64,000 bases of DNA from CAMDTE01 sp964504345 (GTDB taxonomy: Bacteria > Bacteroidota > Bacteroidia > Flavobacteriales > Schleiferiaceae), in the NCBI GenBank assembly GCA_964504345.1, contig CAZDDX010000009.1:1-64000 (forward strand), read 5' to 3'. A program made the translations under genes and the position numbers. This document shows positions 1 through 8,698 of this stretch, in pieces (within the stretch, counting starts at the first letter, position 1; each line of letters starts with the position of its first letter). The notes under the pieces were generated by a model. The model ran no database searches. It was not told the DNA's origin and worked only from the letters and a program-made list of their open reading frames with translations.

Positions 1-178
1 TTCTATCCCCAAACCCCTTACCAAAGACGGTAAGGAAGATGTACTTGAAGTAACCAAGGGTATTTAACTCCTGAATCATCTTGGCATCGGTTTCTGCCAA
101 GAGTTGAGGAGTGGACATGTCAATCTTGTTGATTTTGTCAAAACGTACAAATATTGTATCTCGCTCTAAAAAATACAT
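1..178 (-). CDS. N-terminal part of an unrecognised protein, cut by window start
   Basis: An open frame starts at an ATG (176-178), 6 bases after the stop of the formyltransferase gene, and runs off the window. About 59 residues are visible, starting MYFLERDTIFVRFDKINKID. I do not recognise the family. The tight spacing says it is the next gene of the polysaccharide operon, so a sugar-modifying or transfer role is a guess from context only. Confidence 0.55.
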   Translation of the reverse strand, partial: MYFLERDTIFVRFDKINKIDMSTPQLLAETDAKMIQELNTLGYFKYIFLTVFGKGFGDR

Positions 179-184
179 TAAAGT

Positions 185-1015
185 TCACAACTTTATTACT
201 TCAGAATCAACAACATAGTAAAGTCCGTCAACAAAATTAAGCACTCTTGTGGAATGAACTGGACTACATGAACCAGACCAAATGATCAACTTCGTTGAAC
301 TATCTAACATTATAAATGCTCCAGGATACGGGTGCGTAGTAGCCCTTACTAATCTATCAACTTCTTTCAAAGTCATGGAATGATATAACTCCCCATCTGA
401 AGGAGTTCGACCTTCCCAATTACTGGCTAATGATTCATCTTGCTTAACTCCAATAATCAAATCCTGAATCAATTTTGGCCAAATCTGCTGTATAAGCTCA
501 ACATGTGCTTCATTAACTTTGTTGTAAAGTGTTGTTGCAGTTTCGTCAGGATGTAAAGGAATTTCAAACTGATCTAAGATTTCTCCAGTATCAACACCTT
601 CGTCCATTTTAAAAAATGTAACACCAGTTTTATCAAGGCCTTTGAGAATGGCCCAAGGTACTGCAGCCCTTCCCCTACCATTGGGTAAAAGGGTTGGATG
701 TGCTCCAATGACCCCCTTGCGCGGCACTTTTAAAATGTCAACTGAAGCAATCTGTGACCATCCAATAATAAACAACCAATCAATTTCATAATTTTTAATC
801 ACTTCAGCTACATCAGCATCATTTATGTGATTCAACTTGTACAATGGAATACCGTTGACATTAGCGATATCATCGAGATAAACCCGTCCAGATTTTTTTT
901 GCGATTTGTGATCATGTAAGGTTAGAAGCAGATCAAAACGTCCGCCTGAAGAAACAACAGCCTCAATACATGACTTACCTATTTGAACGCAAGTACAAAA
1001 TGCAATTTTCACCAT
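185..1015 (-). CDS. Sugar N-formyltransferase-like protein (formyl transferase domain)
   Basis: A 276-residue protein of the formyl_trans_N fold that uses N10-formyltetrahydrofolate. The core motif HPTLLPNGRGRA lies near residues 104-115, followed by GVTFFKMDEGVDTGEI with the conserved Asp. In sugar formyltransferases such as ArnA the catalytic triad is Asn-His-Asp with an N-x-H motif; here the Asn position is Gly (IGAHP), while His and Asp remain. Its place after a PIG-L deacetylase and a phosphoglycosyl transferase suggests it formylates a free amino group on a sugar of the surface glycan rather than Met-tRNA. It is too short for Met-tRNA formyltransferase, which has an extra C-terminal domain. 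The substrate is unknown. Confidence 0.8.
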   Translation of the reverse strand: MVKIAFCTCVQIGKSCIEAVVSSGGRFDLLLTLHDHKSQKKSGRVYLDDIANVNGIPLYKLNHINDADVAEVIKNYEIDWLFIIGWSQIASVDILKVPRKGVIGAHPTLLPNGRGRAAVPWAILKGLDKTGVTFFKMDEGVDTGEILDQFEIPLHPDETATTLYNKVNEAHVELIQQIWPKLIQDLIIGVKQDESLASNWEGRTPSDGELYHSMTLKEVDRLVRATTHPYPGAFIMLDSSTKLIIWSGSCSPVHSTRVLNFVDGLYYVVDSEVIKL

Positions 1016-1022
1016 TTTAGCA

Positions 1023-1592
1023 TTAATAGGTTGGGGGGGTCTTTGAAAAGTAAAGTACTGTTTTCAAGAATATTAAAACATCCATTCCAAAAGAAATCTT
1101 AGAAGCGTATTCGCCGTCAAATTTTGCTTTCTCACTAACAGACATCCCATCAAAAGAGTTTACCTGAGCCCATCCTGTTAGTCCCGGACTTAACTCAAGT
1201 GCTCCATTTATGCGACGCAATTCAATTAATTCAGTTTGAGAAGGAATTGGTGGTCGTGGTCCAATAAAACTCATGTCACCTTTTAAGACATTGAAAAACT
1301 GTGGCAACTCATCGAAATTTGTTCTTCGGATAAACTTCCCAAAAGGTGTAATTTGAAGTTTTTGTGTATCCTTTGATTCTACATTTGGAGTATTCAAGGG
1401 CATACTTCGAAACTTGTAAAATCTAAATACCAAACCATTTTTCCCAATTCTATCTTGTCTAAAAATTGCAGGTCCACCATCTTGAATAAAAATTATAACC
1501 GAAATCATTAGGAAAATTGGCAATAAGCACACCAGTAAAAATAAGGAAAATAAAATGTCTAATATACGTTTTATTCTACAATAATTAATCAT
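1023..1592 (-). CDS. Initiating phosphoglycosyl transferase (bacterial sugar transferase, small type)
   Basis: A 189-residue protein with one N-terminal hydrophobic segment (about residues 12-35) and the full bacterial sugar transferase core: FRQDRIGKNGLVF, FYKFRSM, DELPQFFNVLKGDMSFIGPRPP and LSPGLTGWAQV. Its length matches the small PglC-like class, which consists of the catalytic domain only. These enzymes move a sugar-1-phosphate from a UDP-sugar onto undecaprenyl phosphate at the inner membrane and start the repeat unit. The start overlaps the deacetylase stop by 4 bases (ATGA), so the two are translationally coupled. The likely donor is made by the nearby epimerase; which sugar is not known. 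Confidence 0.9.
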   Translation of the reverse strand: MINYCRIKRILDILFSLFLLVCLLPIFLMISVIIFIQDGGPAIFRQDRIGKNGLVFRFYKFRSMPLNTPNVESKDTQKLQITPFGKFIRRTNFDELPQFFNVLKGDMSFIGPRPPIPSQTELIELRRINGALELSPGLTGWAQVNSFDGMSVSEKAKFDGEYASKISFGMDVLIFLKTVLYFSKTPPTY

Positions 1593-2269
1593 GGTTCTAT
1601 GATGTTCATTGCTGTTTGAAATCCTTCACACAAGTTTCGCCCAACTTGGCTTCCACGTAAAACCGCTAAGGCTCTAATAGCTACATTAGACCTAGGGTGA
1701 GGATATTTTCGCATAACCCCTTCATATGCATATAAAGCCTCTAATTTTCGGGATAACCCATCTTCACCTATTTCTATAAACGTGTCTGGTCTAAATTGCT
1801 GCCCATCCACCGGAAATGCCCAATCTGTGCTGGATGGGATTTCCATAAAATACAAAGCTTTTAAAGGTTTGATAGGTTTTCTTTGAAATAAACGCACTGC
1901 AGCTTGACATGCTTTACTTGTATGATAATGATCATTATTTAAATCATTTGGGTGATGTGTTATCACAATATCAGGTTGAATCTCTTCAATGTATTTTTCA
2001 ATAAACTGAACAATTTCAAGGTGAGGCACTGAATTAAATTTAATATTTGGGAAAGTACCTAATATTGGTGACTGCGCCCCAACGATTTTCTGTGCGGTAG
2101 CTGTATGCTGCAGAAGTGCCTCGTGATCTGGTCTGTGCCTTCTTGCTTCTACATTACCCGATAGTATTAAATTCACTACTATGTGCCCTTTATTTGTTAA
2201 TGCGGCAGCACTTCCACCAAAACCAAGTATTTCATCGTCGGGGTGAGCCGTTACTGATAAATATATCAT
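1589..2269 (-). CDS. PIG-L (LmbE) family N-deacetylase
   Basis: A 226-residue protein of the LmbE-like fold. The zinc and catalytic motif AHPDDE is at residues 8-13, and a second metal and substrate motif HHPNDLNNDHYHT is at about 105-117. Members remove N-acetyl groups from GlcNAc-type sugars. It lies between an epimerase gene (5 bases upstream) and the phosphoglycosyl transferase, inside the polysaccharide operon. With the formyltransferase two genes on, the simplest reading is that an N-acetyl group is removed and an N-formyl group put in its place; this is inferred from context. Confidence 0.88.
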   Translation of the reverse strand: MIYLSVTAHPDDEILGFGGSAAALTNKGHIVVNLILSGNVEARRHRPDHEALLQHTATAQKIVGAQSPILGTFPNIKFNSVPHLEIVQFIEKYIEEIQPDIVITHHPNDLNNDHYHTSKACQAAVRLFQRKPIKPLKALYFMEIPSSTDWAFPVDGQQFRPDTFIEIGEDGLSRKLEALYAYEGVMRKYPHPRSNVAIRALAVLRGSQVGRNLCEGFQTAMNIIEP

Positions 2270-2274
2270 ATTGT

Positions 2275-3150
2275 TTAATTAAAAGAGTCAATCGTTTTTC
2301 TCATGCCATCAATTGTGTTTATTGGTAATTCTTTACCAATAGCATTTAACAACTTCTGATTTGATACAATATAATTTTGTGTTAATTTCTTAAGACGTTC
2401 TGAAGTTAAAGGTAACTTAGTCAGGTCTCCAAATTTTGCAAATAAAATGATAAATTTTTTTGATATATTCCAAATTTTTGGATTTAGATTTTTAGATTTG
2501 GCAATCAATGAAATTATCATGTTAGTACCCAAAGGGTCATTATCTGCAACATTGTATACCCCAGAAGGAATATCATCACGTCGCATTAATTCATTAATTA
2601 CAAACATCAAATTATCTACACTACAGAAAGACCGTTTGTTTTCAAATGCTCCCAGAGGCCAGGGAATACCATTGGAGACTAATTTATAGAGTAAATTCAA
2701 ATTCCCCTTGTTTCCAGGTCCATGAATCATGCATGGTCGCAAAATATAAACACGCTTATCTTCAGGAATTTCTTTTGATAAAATGTAGTTTTCAGCTAAT
2801 AGTTTGCTTTTTCCATAATGGGTAATTGGATTCGGAATGTGATCTTCGGTTAACAGTCCTTGTACTTCGTCAGCAACCGCCTTAACTGAACTTAAGGTAA
2901 TAAATACACTCGCATCTGAAATCAAAAAGGAATCAAATATTCTTTTAGTTAATTCAGTATTGACTTGGTAGTATTCGTCTGGATTTGATGTATTTTTAAG
3001 GTCGTGGGCCTTGCCGGCGAGGTGGATTACGACCTCAGCACCATCAATATTCGATTCTTTTCCTCTTGAAGAAACACGAATATTATCTTGTTTAAAATAA
3101 TTTAAAAAGGATTTACCAACAAAACCCGATGAACCCGTAAGATAAATCAT
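2275..3150 (-). CDS. NAD-dependent sugar epimerase/dehydratase (extended SDR)
   Basis: A 291-residue extended short-chain dehydrogenase. The NAD-binding glycine motif GSSGFVG is at residues 6-12, a SSVKA strand stands where the catalytic Ser is expected, and YGKSK (YxxxK) is at about residue 112. In Bacteroidota, such a gene next to a small phosphoglycosyl transferase is often a WbpV-like 4-ketoreductase for UDP-QuiNAc or UDP-FucNAc; that precise role is inferred. Its start overlaps the cupin stop by 4 bases. Confidence 0.85.
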   Translation of the reverse strand: MIYLTGSSGFVGKSFLNYFKQDNIRVSSRGKESNIDGAEVVIHLAGKAHDLKNTSNPDEYYQVNTELTKRIFDSFLISDASVFITLSSVKAVADEVQGLLTEDHIPNPITHYGKSKLLAENYILSKEIPEDKRVYILRPCMIHGPGNKGNLNLLYKLVSNGIPWPLGAFENKRSFCSVDNLMFVINELMRRDDIPSGVYNVADNDPLGTNMIISLIAKSKNLNPKIWNISKKFIILFAKFGDLTKLPLTSERLKKLTQNYIVSNQKLLNAIGKELPINTIDGMRKTIDSFN

Positions 3151-3626
3151 CTTCCAAAATCATCTTGTAATCGAACAATATCTTCTTCATCTGAAGGATT
3201 AGTAACATCCGTATGCTGCCAAATCTCAGCCACTACCGCATAATCCTCTAAACCGACTAGACGGTGACGCTCACCTTGAAGCAATGTGACAGTTGCACCA
3301 ACACTTAATATGTCTAATTCACTTTCATAATCGGTATTACTTCTAACTACGCCTGCCTGACCTTGAATGACCCTCCAAATTTCTGCCCTCCTGTGATGGT
3401 ATTGCCACGATAACCTCTTATTGGGTGCTACTATCAGTATTTTGGGACTCAACTTGCCTGATATTTTCAAACTTGAAATATCCAAACCATCAAAATATAC
3501 ATCCGCAAAACGTTGAGCTTGTTCTTCTGCAATTACAAAAAAACCACCCCAAGGACGGTTATGGTCTTTATCAACAATCCTAAAATGTTGATCTTCCAAC
3601 TCGTTTTGAACTAAGCTAAATATCAT
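3147..3626 (-). CDS. Cupin of the mannose-6-phosphate isomerase type II family
   Basis: A 159-residue single-domain protein like the C-terminal cupin of MPI type II enzymes (MannoseP_isomer family). Visible: a RPWGGFFV start, PNKRLSWQYHHRRAEIW with the metal-binding His residues, GERHRLVGLEDYAVVAEIW, and the ending SDEEDIVRLQDDFGR. It sits directly before fcl and gmd, so mannose phosphate isomerisation feeding GDP-mannose is a sensible role, although stand-alone cupins of this type are poorly tested. A close paralogue is at 23008-23475 in GC-rich DNA. Confidence 0.85.
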   Translation of the reverse strand: MIFSLVQNELEDQHFRIVDKDHNRPWGGFFVIAEEQAQRFADVYFDGLDISSLKISGKLSPKILIVAPNKRLSWQYHHRRAEIWRVIQGQAGVVRSNTDYESELDILSVGATVTLLQGERHRLVGLEDYAVVAEIWQHTDVTNPSDEEDIVRLQDDFGR

Positions 3627-3629
3627 AAA

Positions 3630-4562
3630 TTAAGACCAATTATAGTCTTTCACTTCATTGTATACTTTCCCTATACCTTCTTCCAACGTAATACTAGAAC
3701 GCCAACCTAGGTCAGCTAACTTAGAGACATCCATTAACTTCCGTGGAGTCCCATCAGGCTTACTAGTATCGGTCAAAATTTCACCCTCAAATCCTGTAAT
3801 CTTCTTAACTAAACGTGCTAAATCAAATATTGAAATATCTTCACCTACACCAATATTGACCAAGCCGCTCTCATTATAATTCTCCATTAAATACAAACAT
3901 GCTGAAGCAAGATCATCTGCATGCAAAAACTCTCTTCGCGGAGCACCAGTACCCCAAATTGTTACTGATGATTCACCATTACGCTGAGCGGTTATGAACT
4001 TTCTCAGAAGAGCCGGCAATACATGTGAATTGCTTAGATCATAATTATCATTTGGACCATACAAGTTTGTTGGCATTACAGATATGAAATTGCACCCGTA
4101 TTGATCCCTATAAGCTTCGCACATTTTAATACCAGCAATTTTTGCAATAGCATAAGGCTCATTCGTTGGCTCGAGCAAACCAGTTAACAGGTATTCCTCT
4201 TTTAGTGGTTGAGGTGCATTTTTTGGATAAATACATGAAGAACCCAAAAACATTAGTTTCTTTACCCCATTTTTGTATGCGGCATGAATTACATTATTCT
4301 GAATCATTAAATTCTGATAAATAAAATCTGCTCTGTAAGTATTGTTTGCTACTATACCTCCAACCTTTGCTGCTGCCAAAAAAACGTATTCCGGTTTTTC
4401 ATTTTCAAAGAATGTCTGAACTTGCTGTTGATCAGTCAAGTCTAATTCTTTAGATCTTCGATATATTAAATTTTTGAATCCTTGATGCTCTAGAGCCCTG
4501 ACAATCGCAGAACCTACCATTCCTCTATGACCGGCAATATATATTTTTGAGTCTAAGTTCAT
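3630..4562 (-). CDS. fcl: GDP-L-fucose synthase
   Basis: A 310-residue extended SDR that does the 3,5-epimerisation and 4-reduction of GDP-4-keto-6-deoxymannose to GDP-L-fucose using NADPH. The GHRGMVGSAI motif is at residues 11-20, SSCIYP at about 107-112 and YAIAK (YxxxK) at about 136-140, at the usual spacing for the family. Length fits the family (about 310-320). It follows gmd with 2 bases between them, which is the standard GDP-fucose pair, so the surface glycan probably holds L-fucose or a derivative. Confidence 0.96.
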   Translation of the reverse strand: MNLDSKIYIAGHRGMVGSAIVRALEHQGFKNLIYRRSKELDLTDQQQVQTFFENEKPEYVFLAAAKVGGIVANNTYRADFIYQNLMIQNNVIHAAYKNGVKKLMFLGSSCIYPKNAPQPLKEEYLLTGLLEPTNEPYAIAKIAGIKMCEAYRDQYGCNFISVMPTNLYGPNDNYDLSNSHVLPALLRKFITAQRNGESSVTIWGTGAPRREFLHADDLASACLYLMENYNESGLVNIGVGEDISIFDLARLVKKITGFEGEILTDTSKPDGTPRKLMDVSKLADLGWRSSITLEEGIGKVYNEVKDYNWS

Positions 4563-4564
4563 AA

Positions 4565-5677
4565 TTACAAATGATAACCCGCGTCAGTAAGTAATTTCCC
4601 TCTTTTGGCATGTTCAACATCTGATAAAATCATTTCTTGAACTAACGTCTTTAAAGTATACTTTGGCTTCCAGCCAAGTATGGTCTTAGATTTCGTTGGA
4701 TCTCCAATTAATACATCAACCTCTGTTGGTCTAAAATACTTAGGATCTACTGCTACAACTTGTTTCCCAATTTCAATTTGAAATTCAGGATTAGAACATT
4801 CTACAACAAAACCCTTTTCATTGACTCCCTCTCCTTTGAAATCGATTTTAATGCCTAATTCTTGGAAGGCCATTTGCACAAAGTCTCGGACATAGGTTGT
4901 TTCACCCATTGCAATTACATAATCTTCAGGAGTTTCTTGCTGTAAAATTCGCCACATTGCTTCCACATAATCTTTTGCATGCCCCCAGTCTCTTTGAGCA
5001 TTTAGATTACCTAAATACAAGCAGTCTTGAAGTCCTAAAGCAATATTAGCCGTGGCCATGGTTATTTTTCTAGTTACAAAGGTTTCCCCTCTTCTTGGAG
5101 ATTCATGATTAAATAAGATTCCATTACAAGCAAACATATTATAAGCCTCCCTGTAATTTTTGGTAATCCAAAAACCGTAAATTTTTGCAGCTCCATAGGG
5201 CGAACGGGGGTAAAATGTAGATTTCTCATCATACAGTCCTTTTTCATTCTTATTCTCCGCCAAACCACCATACAATTCAGAAGTTGAAGCTTGGTAAATT
5301 CGTGTTTTGTTTTCTAGCCCTAGAATACGGATAGCTTCTAGTATGCGTAATGTACCTAAACCATCAACATTAGCAACATACTCTGGTGAATCAAAGGAAA
5401 CCTTAACATGGCTCATTGCTCCTAAATTATAAATTTCATCAGGTTGAACTTCTTGGATGATACGAATAATGTTGGTAGAATCTGTCAAATCACCATAGTG
5501 CAATTTGAAATTGACATTGTACTCGTGTAAATCCTGATAAATATGATCTATTCGTTGAGTATTAAAAGAAGATGCCCTTCTCTTTATGCCATGGACGATA
5601 TATCCTTTTTCCAACAATAACTCTGCCAAATAGGATCCATCTTGACCGGTAATTCCTGAAATAAGAGCAACTTTCAT
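4565..5677 (-). CDS. gmd: GDP-mannose 4,6-dehydratase
   Basis: A 370-residue extended SDR that turns GDP-D-mannose into GDP-4-keto-6-deoxy-D-mannose, the first step to GDP-fucose. Visible: GITGQDGSYLAELLLEKGY (residues 8-26), STSELYGG, and the catalytic YGAAK with the following IYGFW. Length is normal. It starts a tightly packed run (gmd, fcl, cupin, epimerase, deacetylase, transferase, formyltransferase) after a 253-base gap, so a promoter may lie in that gap, but I see no clear TAnnTTTG box there. Confidence 0.97.
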   Translation of the reverse strand: MKVALISGITGQDGSYLAELLLEKGYIVHGIKRRASSFNTQRIDHIYQDLHEYNVNFKLHYGDLTDSTNIIRIIQEVQPDEIYNLGAMSHVKVSFDSPEYVANVDGLGTLRILEAIRILGLENKTRIYQASTSELYGGLAENKNEKGLYDEKSTFYPRSPYGAAKIYGFWITKNYREAYNMFACNGILFNHESPRRGETFVTRKITMATANIALGLQDCLYLGNLNAQRDWGHAKDYVEAMWRILQQETPEDYVIAMGETTYVRDFVQMAFQELGIKIDFKGEGVNEKGFVVECSNPEFQIEIGKQVVAVDPKYFRPTEVDVLIGDPTKSKTILGWKPKYTLKTLVQEMILSDVEHAKRGKLLTDAGYHL

Positions 5678-5930
5678 AAATAAATTATTTTAAAATACCT
5701 TTTTCTAATTAATGTTTTTAATATACTGATCACTTTGACTTTTATAACGATACTCCTGAAATAATAACTTATCTGTCATATCAAAAATCACATTTATTTT
5801 AATTTTACCTCATTAAAACAACAATTGTTTCTTATAACATCCGTTTAATTAAAACGATACGTTCGATTACAAAAATAATTGCATTTAATATTCCAAGACT
5901 AATTTTGCCTAAGTCGATTTAAAGTTCCCA

Positions 5931-7079
5931 TTAAGTTTTAACAGAAATGTCTCTAGATGAAACATTATGCAAAACTAAAAAAAGAAAAAATAACATGAAT
6001 TGACTTTCCGGGGTAATTATTGCTCCATTTAAAAATAGAATATTCAGAAAGAAAATTATGAATACTATTTGAAATGATAGTTTATTTAAGGCGATCTTTA
6101 TGTAACGCCAGATTAAATACAACAATAACGGAAAGAAAACTCCGAAATAGCCAAAAAGTACAAAAAATGAATTATCTAATTGTTTTTCCGTTTGACCCAA
6201 CGCCCTACCAAAAATTGTATACACTTTAGTAAATTCATCAACAATTGAATAAATTGGTGCTACAAGTCTTTCGTTTCCACTTGTACCCTCGTTAGATATT
6301 TCATCTATTCTTAGGATAGTCAATATTTCGGGACCTTCAAAAAAAACAAATCCAATAATGAGCGAAATGATTATGAAATATTTATAATCCCTTAACATAT
6401 AACCAATGTATAAAATTGTAAAAAAATAAACAGTCATCGAAAGACTTAGTACAATACCGAAAAAGGTTAGAAATTTCCAAATAATATGCATTCTAAGTGC
6501 ATTACTACACATAAACAACAATAACAGGACTGATCCATAATACGAAGGCTCATGATATACGGAAATAGGCCGAATGTATGAAAGTAGATTTACTGCTTGA
6601 AATCGATCAGCTGATTCCGCTGTACTAATTGAAATGCTATCAAAAATTTTATAATAGTTCGTTGAATTCAAAAACAAAAACTCTAAAACTTGCAATAAAG
6701 CAAAACCTACTGATATAAAAGCACAAAACTTCACCGTATACTCTAGTGATGTTTCACTCCAATTTGTTGTACTAACTCTCTTAATATTCAAGAAGGTAAA
6801 GATGGCGAATGAAAAAAGCGCGAAAGTTTTAATAAACTCTACAATATCTAAAGCCCAAATCTGATATAATAAGTTAAATAAGAAAAATGAAAAAAATAAA
6901 AAGTAAATATAAAGATGTGATCTTAATAGGGGTTTCGAAACAAGAAAATATAAGTTAAATATAAACGCCAAAGATACCGCAAAGCCCCCAATTTTAAAAA
7001 TGAATAAACTGAGTGACAATAACGTTAAACAAAGCAAGAATGTATCTCGACAAATATTAAGAAATCTATGACTTAACAC
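5931..7079 (-). CDS. Wzy-like O-antigen polymerase (multi-pass membrane protein)
   Basis: A 382-residue, very hydrophobic protein with about ten predicted membrane segments and one larger loop (about residues 240-290, around EISNEGTSGNERLVAP), the shape of Wzy polymerases. No enzyme motif can be checked because Wzy proteins share little sequence; the call rests on topology and on the neighbours, flippase and glycosyltransferases. The start is a GTG overlapping the preceding glycosyltransferase by 14 bases. It would join repeat units on undecaprenyl diphosphate at the outer face of the inner membrane. Confidence 0.7.
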   Translation of the reverse strand: MLSHRFLNICRDTFLLCLTLLSLSLFIFKIGGFAVSLAFIFNLYFLVSKPLLRSHLYIYFLFFSFFLFNLLYQIWALDIVEFIKTFALFSFAIFTFLNIKRVSTTNWSETSLEYTVKFCAFISVGFALLQVLEFLFLNSTNYYKIFDSISISTAESADRFQAVNLLSYIRPISVYHEPSYYGSVLLLLFMCSNALRMHIIWKFLTFFGIVLSLSMTVYFFTILYIGYMLRDYKYFIIISLIIGFVFFEGPEILTILRIDEISNEGTSGNERLVAPIYSIVDEFTKVYTIFGRALGQTEKQLDNSFFVLFGYFGVFFPLLLYLIWRYIKIALNKLSFQIVFIIFFLNILFLNGAIITPESQFMLFFLFLVLHNVSSRDISVKT

Positions 7080-7836
7080 GCAATTTCATTTTATAATAAT
7101 TAGAAGAAAATAATTTTGGTAAAAATCTAAAATATACAAGTCCTATCAAAAAAATATTTCTACTATATCCCAAAATATCTATGATTTCTCCCGAAATCTT
7201 CTTGTAGGATGCCAAACCTTGACTACTTACCCCACCATATGACATGATGGTTCGCACCTCAGACGAATATTTATATTCTAAGCGATTCCTCAACAGTATC
7301 CTAACTAAATACTCATAATCTGCTGCAATTTTGTAATCTAGTGAATAACCCCCATAAGAATTAAATATATCTTTTCGTATCACAACCCCTTGATGTGGTG
7401 GCATAAATCCCAAGCGCAAATGAAAAGGTTTCCAAAATTTCGCAGAATAATATCTCACTAATTGACCCCTGGTATCTTTATAAAGGACATCAGAAATACT
7501 TATTGGACAATCAATATTCTGATGGACCTCAACAATGTTTGTAATCGTGGAAGTTGAATAAAAAACGTCATTTGAATTCAATAAAACTATATAATCACCA
7601 TTTGCGAGTGCAATACCCTTATTGATTGCGTCGTAAATTCCCCTATCTCTCTCCGATACAACTATGTCAATATTAGCCCGATATTTGTTAACTATTTTCA
7701 TAGTTAAATCTGAAGACATGCCATCAATGATTATATACTCAATCTTCTTATAATCCTGGCTAATGACTGACTGGATCGTGGCCTCTATTGAAACTTCAGA
7801 ATTAAAACAAACTGTTATTACGGATATGGTTATCAT
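7066..7836 (-). CDS. Glycosyltransferase family 2
   Basis: A 256-residue GT-A glycosyltransferase. It begins MITISVITVCFNSE, the usual GT2 first strand, then has IDGMSSDLT, ERDRGIYDAINKGI and, in the place of the DxD, LLNSNDVFY. I chose the ATG at 7836 rather than an in-frame GTG at 7851 because GT2 proteins start right at the first strand. The ERDRGIYDAxNKG pattern is typical of the WcaA-like GT2 group. Another GT2 at 10727-11506 has the same layout. Confidence 0.88.
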   Translation of the reverse strand: MITISVITVCFNSEVSIEATIQSVISQDYKKIEYIIIDGMSSDLTMKIVNKYRANIDIVVSERDRGIYDAINKGIALANGDYIVLLNSNDVFYSTSTITNIVEVHQNIDCPISISDVLYKDTRGQLVRYYSAKFWKPFHLRLGFMPPHQGVVIRKDIFNSYGGYSLDYKIAADYEYLVRILLRNRLEYKYSSEVRTIMSYGGVSSQGLASYKKISGEIIDILGYSRNIFLIGLVYFRFLPKLFSSNYYKMKLRVKS

Positions 7837-7915
7837 AAATATTAAATTCACTCAAGCAAAAGGATCTTTCAAAAGGCGTAAACTCTTGATAACACAAGAA
7901 ATATGAAAGGGAAAG

Positions 7916-8698
7916 TTACTTAATAACAGTTAACACTTTAAATCGAAACTCTTGCATTCCAAAATTTTCCATGAACTTGATATCAACAAGACGATTTTTA
8001 TGCTTGAATTTGTAATGAAACAAGTTAAAATCACAAATCAATTTTTCAAAGTCATTCAAAGTAATTTTTTTAAAAGAATCAGTTATCAGTAATCTTGGGT
8101 ATATAATTGATGACGTCCTAAATGGGATCTCCATTAGTTGCCGACCAATTTCAACATCATCAATAAGATAATTAGAACGCTTCGAATACTTCAAATGTCT
8201 ACACAAATCAACTCCAATAAAGAACCCCGATCCACTAAAAAAATCTATCTCAGGCCCAAAATTTATTTTTTTAAAAAAAACATGCAGTAATTTATTTCCA
8301 TAAAATAACTCACTTATTAAATTTGCTTTCCCTGCATATCCATGATATGATTGGCTTGTAAAATCACAGCCTGATATGTAATCAATAAATTTTTTAATGT
8401 CAATATAAGACGATAAATTTGTTCTGTAAAAAAGTTTGATATCTGGATATTTTTCCCTGACTAACTTCTGAGCTGAAAAAAATTTCTTGTATGAATTCTT
8501 TATTGAATCGTCTTCAATAACCCGAATCTCTCTATCACTCCAAATAACATTTTCACTGTGTCCACCACTATAAAAAAAAACTCTTATATCGTTCCGAACC
8601 GCCTCTTTGTACCATCCATTTTCTATCGCGTCTTTAAATCCCTGGTATTTTGAAGACTTTGTGGACAAAATTAAAATGCAAAGTTCATTTATTTCCAC
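7916..8698 (-). CDS. Unrecognised protein, possibly a GT31-like galactosyltransferase
   Basis: A 260-residue protein with no certain family. Three features recall GT31-type GT-A enzymes: a first strand ELCILILST, SGSGFFIGVDL in the middle, and DDVEIGRQL near residue 183, similar to the (E/D)DVxxG motif of beta-1,3-galactosyltransferases. A clear central DxD is not seen. It starts at a GTG and overlaps the previous gene by 14 bases. The position among glycosyltransferases supports a transfer role; the fold assignment is inference. Confidence 0.5.
   Translation of the reverse strand: MEINELCILILSTKSSKYQGFKDAIENGWYKEAVRNDIRVFFYSGGHSENVIWSDREIRVIEDDSIKNSYKKFFSAQKLVREKYPDIKLFYRTNLSSYIDIKKFIDYISGCDFTSQSYHGYAGKANLISELFYGNKLLHVFFKKINFGPEIDFFSGSGFFIGVDLCRHLKYSKRSNYLIDDVEIGRQLMEIPFRTSSIIYPRLLITDSFKKITLNDFEKLICDFNLFHYKFKHKNRLVDIKFMENFGMQEFRFKVLTVIK

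Noticed and set aside
5705..5779. 24-codon ORF (MTDKLLFQEYRYKSQ start) in the gap before gmd
   Set aside because: AT-rich chance frame without conserved features and 27 bases from the gmd start; nothing supports translation.
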